In this document: piece after piece, positions 26,059-35,703 of the stretch
How positions within the stretch are numbered: position 1 is the first letter of the stretch
Layout of the letters: every line of letters starts with the position of its first letter
Origin: Bifidobacterium pullorum DSM 20433
GTDB lineage: Bacteria; Actinomycetota; Actinomycetes; Actinomycetales; Bifidobacteriaceae
Assembly: GCF_000771405.1 (NCBI RefSeq)
Contig: NZ_JDUI01000001.1
Location: 248,001-312,000 of the forward strand
Direction: 5' to 3'
Length of the DNA: 64,000 bases
Position numbers and translations under genes: made by a program
Notes under the pieces: generated by a model
Databases searched by the model: none
Told to the model about the DNA's origin: nothing
Seen by the model: the letters and a program-made list of their open reading frames with translations, nothing else

Positions 26059-26264
26059 TCTTCCACGTAGTCGAGGATATCGCCGGGTTGGCAGTCCAAG
26101 GCCTCGCAGATCGCGGCGAGGGTGGAGAAACGGATCGCGGTGACGTGGTTGTTCTTAATCTTCGACAGATTCACGTTGGTGATGCCGACGCGGTCGGCCA
26201 GCCAGTTCAGACTCCGACCGCGTTCGACCATCATCCGGTCCAATCGCAGGACGATCCGGCCCAC
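26031..26264 (-). CDS. Small XRE-family (HTH_26, YozG-like) regulator
   Basis: 77-residue Cro/C1-type helix-turn-helix protein: RSLNWLADRVGITNVNLSKI (helices 1-3) and the conserved LAAICEALDCQPGDIL. GTG start at 26264 preceded by GGAGGTGAT. It follows the DUF2975 membrane protein gene by 38 nt; such pairs are common in Gram-positives and the membrane partner may control the regulator. Its C-terminal DDTPECSGL and stop codon lie inside a palindromic repeat arm, so its tail was probably reshaped by the repeat. Confidence 0.85.
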   Translation of the reverse strand: MGRIVLRLDRMMVERGRSLNWLADRVGITNVNLSKIKNNHVTAIRFSTLAAICEALDCQPGDILDYVEDDTPECSGL

Positions 26265-26302
26265 GCCGCATCACCTCCATTTATCGCTGCCATTCAAGAC
26301 CG

Positions 26303-26917
26303 CTACACCAGTCCATCCATCTCATGCTGCATGGCCGCACCGCTCTCGAAGACGTGCGCCAACGACCAGCAGAGCAACCCGAGCATGACGAACACCACCG
26401 AACCCAGCCCCACGGAGACCGAAGCCCCCAGCAGGCCGCATACCGCCGCCATCACCCAGGAGACGACCGGCAGCGCGATCAGACAGGATCCCACGAAACG
26501 GAACGACCGCACCATACGTTCGCCGAACGGCCCTTCCAATCCGCCACGGGAATGCTCCCACTCCTTCAGCCGCAGACATACATCGGCGATTTCGTGAAAG
26601 ACCAACGCCATGCATACCAGTATGGCGAGTTGGGCCACCAGCACCAACGCTACCAGCGGATAATACACCTCGTCACGCATGCGCCCACGCCCTAGATACA
26701 CGTCCACGTCCAGGAACGAGCCGGACACCGAGATCGAGTCCGCATACACGCGATTTGCATCGGCATCCACCACGATTGCCGAACGGTTCATGTACAACAG
26801 CACGGCCCCCACGACCAGCCATGCCACACCCAGCCAGAGCACGATCTCTATGATTCTGGCAATCACCGATGCGACGCCGTTGACCCCGCCCCACCTTGCA
26901 CCAATTGCCTGTTTCAT
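26303..26917 (-). CDS. DUF2975-family membrane protein
   Basis: 204 residues with about four membrane segments (approximately 13-42, 85-107, 137-160, 165-190 counted from the 26917 start). Function unknown; the family is regularly encoded beside a small XRE regulator, as here. Start at 26917 because AAGGAGG lies 7 nt upstream; a GTG 7 codons earlier is less likely. First gene of the two-gene unit; an AT-rich stretch with dyads lies just upstream. Confidence 0.75.
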   Translation of the reverse strand: MKQAIGARWGGVNGVASVIARIIEIVLWLGVAWLVVGAVLLYMNRSAIVVDADANRVYADSISVSGSFLDVDVYLGRGRMRDEVYYPLVALVLVAQLAILVCMALVFHEIADVCLRLKEWEHSRGGLEGPFGERMVRSFRFVGSCLIALPVVSWVMAAVCGLLGASVSVGLGSVVFVMLGLLCWSLAHVFESGAAMQHEMDGLV

Positions 26918-26984
26918 GATGCAACCTCCTTGCTGCACCCATTGTCATGTCCTACATCTCCATAATATCCCTAAAATTAATGTT

Positions 26985-27013
26985 TGTCGATAAATATATA
27001 TCGTTTTGCGACA
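26985..27013 (-). promoter_or_regulatory. AT-rich nested dyad upstream of DUF2975-XRE
   Basis: TGTCG (26985-26989) with CGACA (27009-27013) encloses CGATA (26988-26992) with TATCG (26999-27003) in the most AT-rich stretch nearby, 68 nt before the DUF2975 start. Candidate promoter and binding site for the XRE protein. Confidence 0.4.
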
Positions 27014-27090
27014 TATACACTGTCTCTCCCTTGGGATGACTCACTACCGTCTCCACCCATCCCCACCCCTCGGCATCCAAGTTTCTGTTT

Positions 27091-27130
27091 CCGGACTCTG
27101 ATACATCGCGACCGTGAAGCGGGAGTCCGG
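27091..27130. repeat. Short copy of repeat family 1 after dnaG
   Basis: Core GGACTCTGATACATCGCGACC followed by an inverted GAGTCCGG: arms CCGGACTC (27091-27098) and GAGTCCGG (27123-27130). Lies 12 nt beyond the dnaG stop, so it doubles as its terminator hairpin. Confidence 0.7.
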
Positions 27131-27142
27131 CGACGGCGGCGG

Positions 27143-29248
27143 TCAGCCGACGTTGTTGCCGTAGACCTGTGCTTGCAGTTCCTTGCGGGCGGTCTCCATC
27201 TGCGTGATCTGCCCCAGCAAGGCGATCTTCTCCTCGCCATCCGGCAGCATGGCCATCTTGCGCTTGGCCGCGCCGATACGCCGCATGAATCCCATGTCCA
27301 GCAGACGAGCCAGCAGCTCGGAGGCATACTGCCGCTCCGCCGGGGTGGGTGGACGCAGCTGCACGGCGGCAGCCCCGCCAACGCCGCCACCCATCGACGA
27401 GGGGCCCTCCGCGTCATCGGCGCCGTGTTCCGACGCGGGCAACGGCAGCGGCATAACCGCCAGTTCGTTGATCACCGGCTCCAGCAGCGTCCCGCCCGCC
27501 TTGGTCAGGTTGTGCATCCACAGCCCTTGAGGCGTATCGTCGCTTGGCAAGCCACCGGCCGCGGCGATGGCCTGGAACAGGGAGCGGAACACCGGCGTCA
27601 TGAAATTCGAAAGCGTCAGCTGTCCGAACGCGCCACGATCGATGGCACGCGGCACCTGGATCAGCGTGGCCATGAACTGCTGCTCGCAGATGAACACGGC
27701 GTCGTCGATCCGGTAATACGTCTGTTCGTTCGCATCGCGCCGTTCCAACGCCTTGCGCACGGCCGGGTTCGCATACGGGTTCTGCCCCGGTTCCATACGT
27801 GATTCGCGGGGTGCGGCGCCGCCCGCGCCATACCGCCGTTTCGGCGCGTAGGCGTCCTCGTCGCGCACGTTGAGTCGCCGTCGTTCGTTCGCGACCTCGC
27901 GTTGCAGGACGTCCAAGTCCACGCCGACGCGCCGTGCGGCCTTGCGGGTGTACAGGTCGTGCAGCGACCGGTCGCGGATCTGCGCGATTAGTGGCGCCAC
28001 GGCTTTGACCGCGCCCATCTGGCCGGTGGTGAAGGTGGTGTCGAACCGTCCGATCGCCGCGTCGATGACGAAGTCGTACAGCGGTTTGGCCCGCTCGATC
28101 AGCGAGCGCACCGCCTCGTTGCCGCGTTCGATGCGCAGGTCGCAGGGGTCGAGGTTGTCGTCGGCCACGGCCACGAAGGTCTGGCTCAGGAACGCCGCGT
28201 CCAGGCCGAAGGCGTGCAGCGCGGCCTTCTGCCCGGCCGCGTCGCCGTCGAAGGTGAACACGATGCGCGAACTCAGCGCCTGCCCCTCGACCTTCAGCGG
28301 CCCGATGAGCTGGATGGCGCCCAGGGAGTCGTCGGCGATGAGCCGACGGACGATTTTGGCGTGCTCCGCCCCGAATGCCGTGCCGCAGGTGGCGATGGCC
28401 GTATCCACGCCGGCCAGGTGGCAGGCCATCACGTCGGTGTAGCCCTCCACGATGACCACCTGACGCTTCTTGACGATGGCGGCCTTGGCCAGGTCGATGC
28501 CGTACAGCACCTGGTTCTTGCGATACAGCTGCGTGTCCGGGGTGTTGATGTATTTGGCGGCGATCGCATCGTCGTCATACAGCTTGCGCGCACCGAATCC
28601 GAGCGTGCGCCCGGTCGAGTCGCGAATCGGCCAGGTCACACGGCCGCGGAAGTAGTCGTAGACGCCGCGCTGCCCGCGTCGGGCCAGACCGGCGTCGAGC
28701 ATCTCCTGCTGGGTGAATCCCTTGCCCGCCAGGTGACGGACCAGGTTGTCCCATCCTTGCGGCGCGTATCCGCATCCGAACCGCTCGCAGTCGGCCTGGC
28801 TGAAGTTGCGCCCGCCCAGCAACTTGCGGGCGGCGAGCGCCTCCTTGCTCATGATCTGGGAGACGAAGAACCGTTGCGCCTCCTCGTTGGCCTCCAGCAG
28901 GCGCGTGCGCTTCGACCCGACATGTTCGTTGCGGCCGGAACCGGATTCGTAATGCAGTTCGATGTGGTAGCGGTCGGCCAGCAGCTCCACCGCCTCACGG
29001 AAGTCGATGTTCTCCTGCTGTTCGACGTAGCCGAACACGTCGCCGCCCAGGCCGCAGCCGAAACAGTGCCAGACGCCGAGCGCGGGACGGACCGAGAAAC
29101 TGGGGGTCTTCTCGTCGTGGAACGGGCAGAGGCCGACGTAGGTGCCGGTGCCGGAAGGCTTCAGGGTGACGGAGGCGGACACGATGTCGTACAGGTCCGC
29201 GGCGGCACGCACCTTCTCAACGTCTTCCTTCTTGATCATTCCGGGCAT
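27143..29248 (-). CDS. dnaG: DNA primase
   Basis: Makes RNA primers at the replication fork. 701 residues: N-terminal CHC2 zinc finger (Cys41, His44, Cys62, Cys65), the catalytic core with TOPRIM Glu268 in IVEGYTDVM and the metal-binding DGD at 334-336 in FTFDGDAAGQ, and a C-terminal helicase-binding region. There is an insert of about 16 residues (about 305-325, DSLGAIQLIGPLK) between TOPRIM strands and a Gly/Ala/Pro-rich stretch around residue 610. Last gene of an alr-dgt-dnaG run on the minus strand (71 nt after dgt). Confidence 0.96.
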   Translation of the reverse strand: MPGMIKKEDVEKVRAAADLYDIVSASVTLKPSGTGTYVGLCPFHDEKTPSFSVRPALGVWHCFGCGLGGDVFGYVEQQENIDFREAVELLADRYHIELHYESGSGRNEHVGSKRTRLLEANEEAQRFFVSQIMSKEALAARKLLGGRNFSQADCERFGCGYAPQGWDNLVRHLAGKGFTQQEMLDAGLARRGQRGVYDYFRGRVTWPIRDSTGRTLGFGARKLYDDDAIAAKYINTPDTQLYRKNQVLYGIDLAKAAIVKKRQVVIVEGYTDVMACHLAGVDTAIATCGTAFGAEHAKIVRRLIADDSLGAIQLIGPLKVEGQALSSRIVFTFDGDAAGQKAALHAFGLDAAFLSQTFVAVADDNLDPCDLRIERGNEAVRSLIERAKPLYDFVIDAAIGRFDTTFTTGQMGAVKAVAPLIAQIRDRSLHDLYTRKAARRVGVDLDVLQREVANERRRLNVRDEDAYAPKRRYGAGGAAPRESRMEPGQNPYANPAVRKALERRDANEQTYYRIDDAVFICEQQFMATLIQVPRAIDRGAFGQLTLSNFMTPVFRSLFQAIAAAGGLPSDDTPQGLWMHNLTKAGGTLLEPVINELAVMPLPLPASEHGADDAEGPSSMGGGVGGAAAVQLRPPTPAERQYASELLARLLDMGFMRRIGAAKRKMAMLPDGEEKIALLGQITQMETARKELQAQVYGNNVG

Positions 29249-29319
29249 AGCTTCCAGAGTACCGCGTGGGAACGGATTACGCCGCGGTCCCTACGGACAC
29301 GCGGGATGCGCCGACCGGG

Positions 29320-30612
29320 TCAGCACAGGATGGAATGCAGGGCGAGCGCGGAGTTGTCGGTCAGGCTGGCCACCTGGTCGATGACCACGCGCAGCCGTTC
29401 GTCGTCGTTGGTGGCCTCGTTCCAGTCCTGCAGGAACACCGATTCGAGCGCGTCGCTCGGGCGCGGCGAGTCGGCCATGAGCACGTCCACCAGATCCTCC
29501 ACGATGCCGAGCTCCTCCTGATGGAACGGCTCGCGTTCGCGCGGCGCCATGACGAAGTACACGGCGATGCCCTTGAGCGCCAGGATCTCATAGCTGGTCT
29601 GTTCGGGGATCGCCAGGTTGGCCGAGTATCGGGTCAGCGGGCCGCCGCCGTAGGTGGCGCGGGTCTCGCGCTCCACCGACCAGGCGAATCGGCCGATCAG
29701 TGTGCTGGTGATGTTCTTCAGCTGCGCCAGCGCCTGCCTGGAGCCGTTGAAATGCGCCGGGAACATATGCTCGTGCCTCAGCCGCTCCAGGGCGGTGACC
29801 AGCAGGTCGGGGTCCCACCGCTCGCCGTACCACTCGCGCGTGATCTCCACGATGCGGTCCACGATGCGGGAGTCGGCCAGGACGATCGGATTGAACGCCC
29901 CGGTGGCGATGGCGTCCTCCACGTCATGCACCGAGTAGGCGATGTCGTCGGACAGGTCCATCACCTGGCACTCCATCGGCTTGGCGCCGGCCGGCGCGCC
30001 CTGCTTGAGCCAGCGGAACACGTCCACGTCATCCGGGTACACGCAGAATTTCACGCTGCGGCCATTGCCGCCGCGCGCCACGGCCTCGGCGTAGGTCCAC
30101 GGGTATTTGACCGCCGCGTCCAGCGAGGCGCGGGTCAGGTTCACGCCGGCCGAGCGGCCGTCGTCATGGAATATCTTGGGTTCCAGCCGGGTCAGCAGGC
30201 GCAGCGTCTGCGCGTTGCCCTCGAACCCGCCGATGCCGGTGGCGATGGTCGCCAACGCCTTCTCGCCGTTGTGTCCGAACGGCGGATGACCCAGATCGTG
30301 CGCCAGGCAGGCGCAGTCGACCACGTCGGGGTCGCAGCCGAGCATCGCGGCGATCTGCCGTCCGATCTGGGCGACCTCCAACGTGTGCGTCAGCCGGGTG
30401 CGCGCGAAATCGTCGGTGCCGGCGACCAGCACCTGGCTTTTCGCACCGAGCCGACGCAACGCGGAGGAATGGATGAGCCGGGCGCGGTCGCGTTCGAAGG
30501 AGGTGCGGTTGCGTGATTTCGGAGGCTCCGCCGCCCAACGCTCCTCGTCGAACGCGGTGTAGCCCTCGCTGTCGGGCAACCGCTCCCCCGAACCGACCAT
30601 CGGCTCCATCAT
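29320..30612 (-). CDS. dgt: Deoxyguanosinetriphosphate triphosphohydrolase-like protein
   Basis: HD-domain enzyme that releases triphosphate from dGTP or other dNTPs. 430 residues. HD motif residues are visible as RLTHTLEVAQI (first His), CLAHDLGHPPFGHNGE (His-Asp) and a downstream Asp in VMDLSDDIAYSVHD. N-terminal DRARLIHSSALRRLGAK is typical. Starts 16 nt after alr and precedes dnaG; dgt-dnaG linkage is common in Actinobacteria. Two adjacent ATGs (30612, 30609) follow GGGAG; the second has the better spacing. Confidence 0.92.
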   Translation of the reverse strand: MMEPMVGSGERLPDSEGYTAFDEERWAAEPPKSRNRTSFERDRARLIHSSALRRLGAKSQVLVAGTDDFARTRLTHTLEVAQIGRQIAAMLGCDPDVVDCACLAHDLGHPPFGHNGEKALATIATGIGGFEGNAQTLRLLTRLEPKIFHDDGRSAGVNLTRASLDAAVKYPWTYAEAVARGGNGRSVKFCVYPDDVDVFRWLKQGAPAGAKPMECQVMDLSDDIAYSVHDVEDAIATGAFNPIVLADSRIVDRIVEITREWYGERWDPDLLVTALERLRHEHMFPAHFNGSRQALAQLKNITSTLIGRFAWSVERETRATYGGGPLTRYSANLAIPEQTSYEILALKGIAVYFVMAPREREPFHQEELGIVEDLVDVLMADSPRPSDALESVFLQDWNEATNDDERLRVVIDQVASLTDNSALALHSILC

Positions 30613-30628
30613 CGTCTCCCTGCCGGTC

Positions 30629-31996
30629 CTACAGGATGCTGGCGGGGTCGAGCAGCCTGAGGTCGTCCTCGGACAGCACCTCGCGCGCGTTCAGGTACAG
30701 GCGCGGGATGCGCCCGCGCAGGCAGGTGAACACCTCATAGCTGATCGTACCGGCGGCGCGCGCCCAATCGTCGGCGGTCGGCTCGCCGTAGGCCTCGCCG
30801 CGCCCCGGGCCGAACAGCATGACCGTGTCTCCCTCGTGCACGCCCAATTCGGAGGCCGAGCCGCACAGATCGAGTACGAACTGGTCCATGCACACGCGTC
30901 CGGAGACGTGCAGCACGCGCGGCCCTTCCACGGTCATCACGCGCACCGGGCCGCCGGGCTTGTCCACGTGCTGCGCGCCCTCCACGTCGAAGCCGGAGGC
31001 GGAGCGGTGGATGCCGTCCGCGTACCCGATCGGCACGATCGCGGTGCTGGTGCGTTCGCCGGTCAGGTAGGTGCGTCCGTAGGAGATGCCGTGCCCGGCC
31101 TGGACGTCCTTGACCGTGCCAAGCTGCGCCTGCAGGGTCATGGCCGGTTTGAGCCGGTACTTGGCCGGCGTGCCCATGGCCGGGTCAGGCTCGTAGCCGT
31201 ACAGGCCGATACCGGGGCGGGTCAGCTCGAAGCGGATCTCCGGGCGGTCGAGCGTGGCGGCGGTGTTGGCCAGATGCCGGATCTGCGGCGCGATGCCGGC
31301 CTGTTTCATCAGCTCGGTGAACGCGTTGAAGTTCTCGATCTGCTGGTCGGTGGCGGCCACGAACTCCGGTACATCGGGGGCATCGGCCACGGCCAGGTGG
31401 CTCCACTGGCCCACCACGCGCACCAGTCCCTCCTTGGCCAACGGCGCGAGCCGCGCCACCGCGTCGGGGAAGTTCATCTCGGTGAAGCCGTTGCGGCCGA
31501 ATCCGGAATCGACCTTGACATGGATGAACGCGGTGCGGCCGGTGGCGCGCGCCGCGTCGGCGACCAGCTCGATGCCGTCGAGGGAGCCGACCGACACGTC
31601 GATGTCGTTGGCGATCAGCTCGTCCAGCGGCGCGGTGGGGCCGCTGTACATCCAGGTCAGGATTCGGCAACGGTCCAGTCCGATGCCGGCCTTGCGCAGC
31701 AGCAGCGCCTCACGGGCCTGCGCGGTGCCCAGCCAGGTGGCGCCGCCGGCGAGCGCGGCGAGCGCGGACGGGATCAGCCCATGCCCGTAGGCGTCGGCCT
31801 TGACCACGCCCATGACGGCAGTGCCGGATTCGGGTCCGCCGCACACCTCGACCAGATGCCGCATGTTGTCGCGCAATGCGGCGAGGTCCACAATCGCCTG
31901 CGCCGGGTATTCCCGGAGCGCCCGTTCGTAGTTCGCCTTACCCTGCTCGCTGGAAAACCGCCATTGCGGTGCTGCACTCAATGTCATGGTCTCCAT
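30629..31996 (-). CDS. alr: Alanine racemase
   Basis: Interconverts L- and D-alanine for peptidoglycan. 455 residues, longer than the usual 370-390 because of an N-terminal extension (about 30) and a long C-terminal tail. PLP Schiff-base Lys66 in VVKADAYGHG; the second catalytic base is the Tyr of GISYGRTY; the substrate-binding Arg/Met region reads GRVCMDQF. Start with AAGGGG 5 nt before the ATG. First gene of the alr-dgt-dnaG run. Confidence 0.95.
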   Translation of the reverse strand: METMTLSAAPQWRFSSEQGKANYERALREYPAQAIVDLAALRDNMRHLVEVCGGPESGTAVMGVVKADAYGHGLIPSALAALAGGATWLGTAQAREALLLRKAGIGLDRCRILTWMYSGPTAPLDELIANDIDVSVGSLDGIELVADAARATGRTAFIHVKVDSGFGRNGFTEMNFPDAVARLAPLAKEGLVRVVGQWSHLAVADAPDVPEFVAATDQQIENFNAFTELMKQAGIAPQIRHLANTAATLDRPEIRFELTRPGIGLYGYEPDPAMGTPAKYRLKPAMTLQAQLGTVKDVQAGHGISYGRTYLTGERTSTAIVPIGYADGIHRSASGFDVEGAQHVDKPGGPVRVMTVEGPRVLHVSGRVCMDQFVLDLCGSASELGVHEGDTVMLFGPGRGEAYGEPTADDWARAAGTISYEVFTCLRGRIPRLYLNAREVLSEDDLRLLDPASIL

Positions 31997-32135
31997 TGTG
32001 TCCCCTTGCGGTGACGAATACGGTGGTCTTCCGTTACTTTTTCAGTGTTTTGTCACTTTTCGGCGTATGCCAGGCCATCTGTGCGTGCGGCGCTTCTCAT
32101 CCCGGCATTTTCGGCACCGGCGTGTGACATGCCTG

Positions 32136-32663
32136 TCACCATTCGTGGCGCTGGTAGGCGATGCGGGTGGTGTCGGTGGGTCGGTCGAGCAGCTGGATCA
32201 GGCCGCAGCGGGCGAACCCGCAGGTTTCGAGCACATGCTGCATGGCCTTGTTGTTCGGATGGGTGTCGGCGCGCACGTTGCCGTAGTGCTTGAGCGCCCA
32301 GGTGATGCAGTCGCGCGCGGCGTGGCGGACCAGTCCCGCCGAGGCGATGCGGTGGATGGTCACGTAGGCGTCGTTGTCGAGCCAGGCGCCGTCGATATGT
32401 CTGTAGGTCGGATCCTCCCCGGGGCAGAGCGCGAACTGGGCCAGGATGCGTTCCCTGCCGTCCACGCGGTCCACGAGCAGCATCGTGCGATGGTTGGCGA
32501 TGTCGTCGAGGACGACCTCCTCCTTGGGGAATGTGGTGCCCCATTGCGTGGGGTTGCCGCTGCGCGCCATGAGTTCGCGGGCGTGCGCGTAGATTTTCTG
32601 CATCTGCGGGAAATCCCGCATTGTGGCGTGACGGAACCGCCGCGCGGGCATGGTGTCGGTCAA
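32136..32663 (-). CDS. GNAT-family N-acetyltransferase
   Basis: 175 residues with GNAT topology: FRHATMRDFPQMQKIY (motif C/D region), RIASAGLVRHAARDCITWA in place of the acetyl-CoA loop, and DTHPNNKAMQHVLETCGF (motif B with the Asn typical of GNATs). The usual QxxGxG/A loop is only loosely kept (SAGLVRHA). Substrate unknown. TTG at 32663 with GAGGA 7 nt upstream, or ATG at 32651; I give the longer form. No operon partner visible. Confidence 0.8.
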   Translation of the reverse strand: MTDTMPARRFRHATMRDFPQMQKIYAHARELMARSGNPTQWGTTFPKEEVVLDDIANHRTMLLVDRVDGRERILAQFALCPGEDPTYRHIDGAWLDNDAYVTIHRIASAGLVRHAARDCITWALKHYGNVRADTHPNNKAMQHVLETCGFARCGLIQLLDRPTDTTRIAYQRHEW

Positions 32664-32808
32664 TTGGTCCTCATCTTCCTCATCGTCAACTGACCGATAA
32701 AGCTAGCACGGCGTATCGTCTTACGCGTGCGCACGTCCACGTGGTGAAGTCCCGCGCCATCACGGCCGCGGCCGGGCGGCACCGTTGCGCCGGCCGCACG
32801 ACGGACTC

Positions 32809-33297
32809 TCAGACCACCCTGCGCTCGAACGGGTCGGAGCTGATGCCCTGGGCCAGGATGTCGCGGCACCACTGCTTGGCCGTGAACAGGCTGTGGTCGC
32901 GGTAGTTGCCGCAGCTTTCGATGGTGGTGGCGGGCACGTCCTCCCAGGTGGCCTCTTCCGCGATGAACTCCAGGGATTCCTTGAGGGCGCGGGCCACGTC
33001 CTCGGTGGAATGCTCGCCCCAGGTCAGCAGATGGAATCCGGTGCGGCAGCCGAACGGCGAGCAGTCGATGTATCCGGGGATGCGTTCGCGCAGCAGGACC
33101 GCGATCGTGTGTTCGATGGTGTGCAGGCCGCCGGTCGGGATGGCGTTCTCGTTGGGTTGGACCAGCCGCAGGTCGTAGTTGGAGATCACGTCGCCGTTCG
33201 GTCCGGTCTGCGTGTCGATGTAGCGCACATACGGCGCCTTGACCTTGGTGTGGTCGAGTTGGAAGCTTTCCACCACCGGCTTGCTGTCTTCGCTCAT
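32809..33297 (-). CDS. luxS: S-ribosylhomocysteine lyase (AI-2 synthesis)
   Basis: Splits S-ribosylhomocysteine into homocysteine and the AI-2 precursor in the activated methyl cycle. 162 residues. The metal-binding His59-x-x-Glu62-His63 (HTIEH), catalytic Cys84 in [10 protein letters not shown] and the third metal ligand Cys in SCGNYRDHS are all present. AAGGAG 6 nt upstream of 33297. Monocistronic; the CBS-type gene at 35704 could use the homocysteine released. Confidence 0.97.
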   Translation of the reverse strand: MSEDSKPVVESFQLDHTKVKAPYVRYIDTQTGPNGDVISNYDLRLVQPNENAIPTGGLHTIEHTIAVLLRERIPGYIDCSPFGCRTGFHLLTWGEHSTEDVARALKESLEFIAEEATWEDVPATTIESCGNYRDHSLFTAKQWCRDILAQGISSDPFERRVV

Positions 33298-33392
33298 CCC
33301 TGTCTCCTTATGGTGTCGGTTGCAGTCAGGTACCGTCCATTATCCGCCTGCCGGGTTACACGCCACGCATATGGACGTCCCGCGATCTGTCC

Positions 33393-33457
33393 GAATCGGG
33401 GGATTCGTTCGGAATGGGTCGCATAGTTGCGTTGCCAACGCAAGAATCGGGGGATTC
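33393..33457. repeat. Repeat family 2 element, copy B (inverted relative to copy A)
   Basis: GAATCGGGGGATTC at 33393-33406 and again at 33444-33457, 51 bp apart, with a 37-nt middle containing GTTGCGTTGCCAACGC. Its reverse complement aligns with 21858-21922 across both blocks and the middle. Between luxS and recQ. Confidence 0.8.
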
Positions 33458-33510
33458 GTGCATATGAGCCGGCACGGCACGCCGCCATGTGGCGCTGGAG
33501 GAGGTGCGGC

Positions 33511-35661
33511 CTAGGCGGACTCGGCGATGGTGGCGAGGAACCGTTCGCCGTACAGATTCAGCTTGTTCTCGCCCACGCCGTGGACCTCCAGGAATTCCGC
33601 GGGCGTACGCGGCCGTTTGGCGCACATGTCGCGCAGGGTCTTGTCCGAGAACACGATGTACGGCGGCTTGCCGATCTCCTGCGCGATATCCCGGCGCAAC
33701 GCCCGCAGCCGCTCGAACAGCATCTCGTCGGCGTCGGTGAGTTCGGCGGCATCCTGCGCGGCCACGGCCGGGGAGCCCCCGGTGCCGTATGTTCCGCCCA
33801 CATGCCGGGGCGCGGCGCCCCGCCCCGAGGCGGCACCCTCCCTGCGTTCCACACGTTTGATCGCATACCGGAACTCGGGGGTCACGGTTTCCGCCGCCCG
33901 CGGGCCGAAACGCACGATCGGCAGCCGCCCCTCGGAGATGAACAGGAACCCGTCGGTGGCCATCTGACTGAGCACATCCCGCACCCGCGCTTCGGGCACA
34001 TCGCGCAGCACACCGTAGCTGGGGCATCGGTCCAGTCCTCGGGAGACCACGTCCTGCGCCTGCGAGCCGCGCAGCACGGCCACGATCTTGCCGGAGCCGA
34101 ACGACTGGTTCACGTCATGCACGCATCGGCTGATCGCCCGCGCGATGTCGGTCACGTCGATGGTCTCGAACGTGCTCTCACAGTTCGAGCAGTTGCCGCA
34201 ATGCGCGTCACGTCCGTCATCCGACTCGCCGAAGTAGCGGGTCATGTACCGGTGCAGGCAGTCGGTGGTCCGGCAGTAGCCGATCATGCCGTCCAGCAGC
34301 CGACGCCGGCTCATACGCACGATCTCGCGCTCCTCGGGGGTCAGCCGTTCGTTCTCGTTGTCGGTGTCGAGCAGCCGCCGGCGGGTCACGATGTCGCCCT
34401 CGTTCCACAGCAGCGTGCACCGGCTGGGTTCGCCGTCGCGCCCGGCGCGCCCCGCCTCCTGATAGTAGGCCTCGATGCTTTCGGGCATGTTGTGGTGGAT
34501 GACGAACCGCACATTCGATTTGTCGATGCCCATGCCGAAGGCGTTGGTGGCCACGACCACTGGCACCCGGTCGGTGACGAAGTCGCGTTGCGCCCGCCCA
34601 CGTTGGTCGGCCAGCATGCCGCCGTGGTAGGCGACCGCAATCGACGCTCCCCCATCGCCGCCGAAAGTCTCCGCGCCCGCCGCGGAGGGCCCCGCAGCGC
34701 CGCCGTTTTCGGCTGTATCGACGACGACGCCGCGCCCGCCGTCACCTGCGCCGAAGACTCCGGCACCGGCGGCCGATCCAGACGCCGTTCCGGCCGCCGC
34801 TCGCAGCTGCGGCACGATCTGGTTGATCGTTTCGGCGAGTGCCTCGGTCTCCTTGCGCGTGGAGCAGTACACGATGCCCGAATCCTGCGGGTGCGCGGCG
34901 ATGTACTGCGCCACCCATGCGGCCTTGTGCTTGGTCTCCAGGCGGATGACGTCGAAGTACAGGTTCGGCCGGTCGAATCCGGTGACGGTCACCAGCGGGT
35001 CGCGCAGGCCCAGCAGCGTGACGATGTCGCGCCTCACGCGTTCGGTGGCGGTGGCGGTGAACGCGGCGACGGTGGGCCGCTGCGGCAGCGAGGCAATGAA
35101 CTCGCCGATGCCGAGATATGCGGAGCGGAAATCCTGACCCCACTGGGATACGCAATGCGCCTCGTCAACGGCGACGAGCGCGATCGGCACCTGTGCCGCG
35201 AACCGTTGGAACCGTTCGGTTTCCAGCCGTTCGGGGGCCACGTACAGCAGCCTGACCTGTCCTGCGGCGGCCTGGGCCAGCACCATGCCCTGTTCGTCCG
35301 GATCCTGCGTGGTGTTGATGTACGCGGCGTTCAGACCCGCGTCATTCAACCCATCCACCTGGTCACGCATCAGCGAGATCAGCGGCGAGACGACGATGGT
35401 GACGCCCGGCAACAATGCGGCGGGGATCTGATAGCACACGGATTTGCCGGCACCGGTCGGCATGACGCCGAGCACATCCCTGCCGGCCATGATCGTTTCG
35501 ACCAGCCCCTCCTGTCCGGGCCGGAACGAATCGTAGCCGAAGTACCGTTTGAGCGCGGCCAGCGCCCGCGCCGCGACGCCATCCACGGCATCCGCGTTAT
35601 CCGAGCCGCTCGGGAGACCCGCGTCTCCTGTGATATCCGTCATATCCGCATCGCCAACCAT
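33511..35661 (-). CDS. recQ: ATP-dependent DNA helicase RecQ
   Basis: 3'-5' helicase for recombination and fork repair. Domains: DEAD/DEAH helicase with PTGAGKS and DEAHCVSQWGQDFR, second RecA-like domain with VATNAFGMGIDK and YYQEAGRAGRDG, zinc-binding region (CLHRYM...CGNCSNCE), winged helix, and a C-terminal HRDC domain (about 640-712) ending KLNLYGERFLATIAESA. Unusual: a Gly/Ala-rich insert of about 50 residues (about 288-338) inside the second RecA domain and another Gly-rich spacer before HRDC. Start uncertain: ATG 35661, ATG 35643 or TTG 35670; none has a strong ribosome site. Confidence 0.93.
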   Translation of the reverse strand: MVGDADMTDITGDAGLPSGSDNADAVDGVAARALAALKRYFGYDSFRPGQEGLVETIMAGRDVLGVMPTGAGKSVCYQIPAALLPGVTIVVSPLISLMRDQVDGLNDAGLNAAYINTTQDPDEQGMVLAQAAAGQVRLLYVAPERLETERFQRFAAQVPIALVAVDEAHCVSQWGQDFRSAYLGIGEFIASLPQRPTVAAFTATATERVRRDIVTLLGLRDPLVTVTGFDRPNLYFDVIRLETKHKAAWVAQYIAAHPQDSGIVYCSTRKETEALAETINQIVPQLRAAAGTASGSAAGAGVFGAGDGGRGVVVDTAENGGAAGPSAAGAETFGGDGGASIAVAYHGGMLADQRGRAQRDFVTDRVPVVVATNAFGMGIDKSNVRFVIHHNMPESIEAYYQEAGRAGRDGEPSRCTLLWNEGDIVTRRRLLDTDNENERLTPEEREIVRMSRRRLLDGMIGYCRTTDCLHRYMTRYFGESDDGRDAHCGNCSNCESTFETIDVTDIARAISRCVHDVNQSFGSGKIVAVLRGSQAQDVVSRGLDRCPSYGVLRDVPEARVRDVLSQMATDGFLFISEGRLPIVRFGPRAAETVTPEFRYAIKRVERREGAASGRGAAPRHVGGTYGTGGSPAVAAQDAAELTDADEMLFERLRALRRDIAQEIGKPPYIVFSDKTLRDMCAKRPRTPAEFLEVHGVGENKLNLYGERFLATIAESA

Positions 35662-35703
35662 ACCGTCCAAGTCTAGCCGAGCGCCATGGATGACGGTAGA
35701 TAT

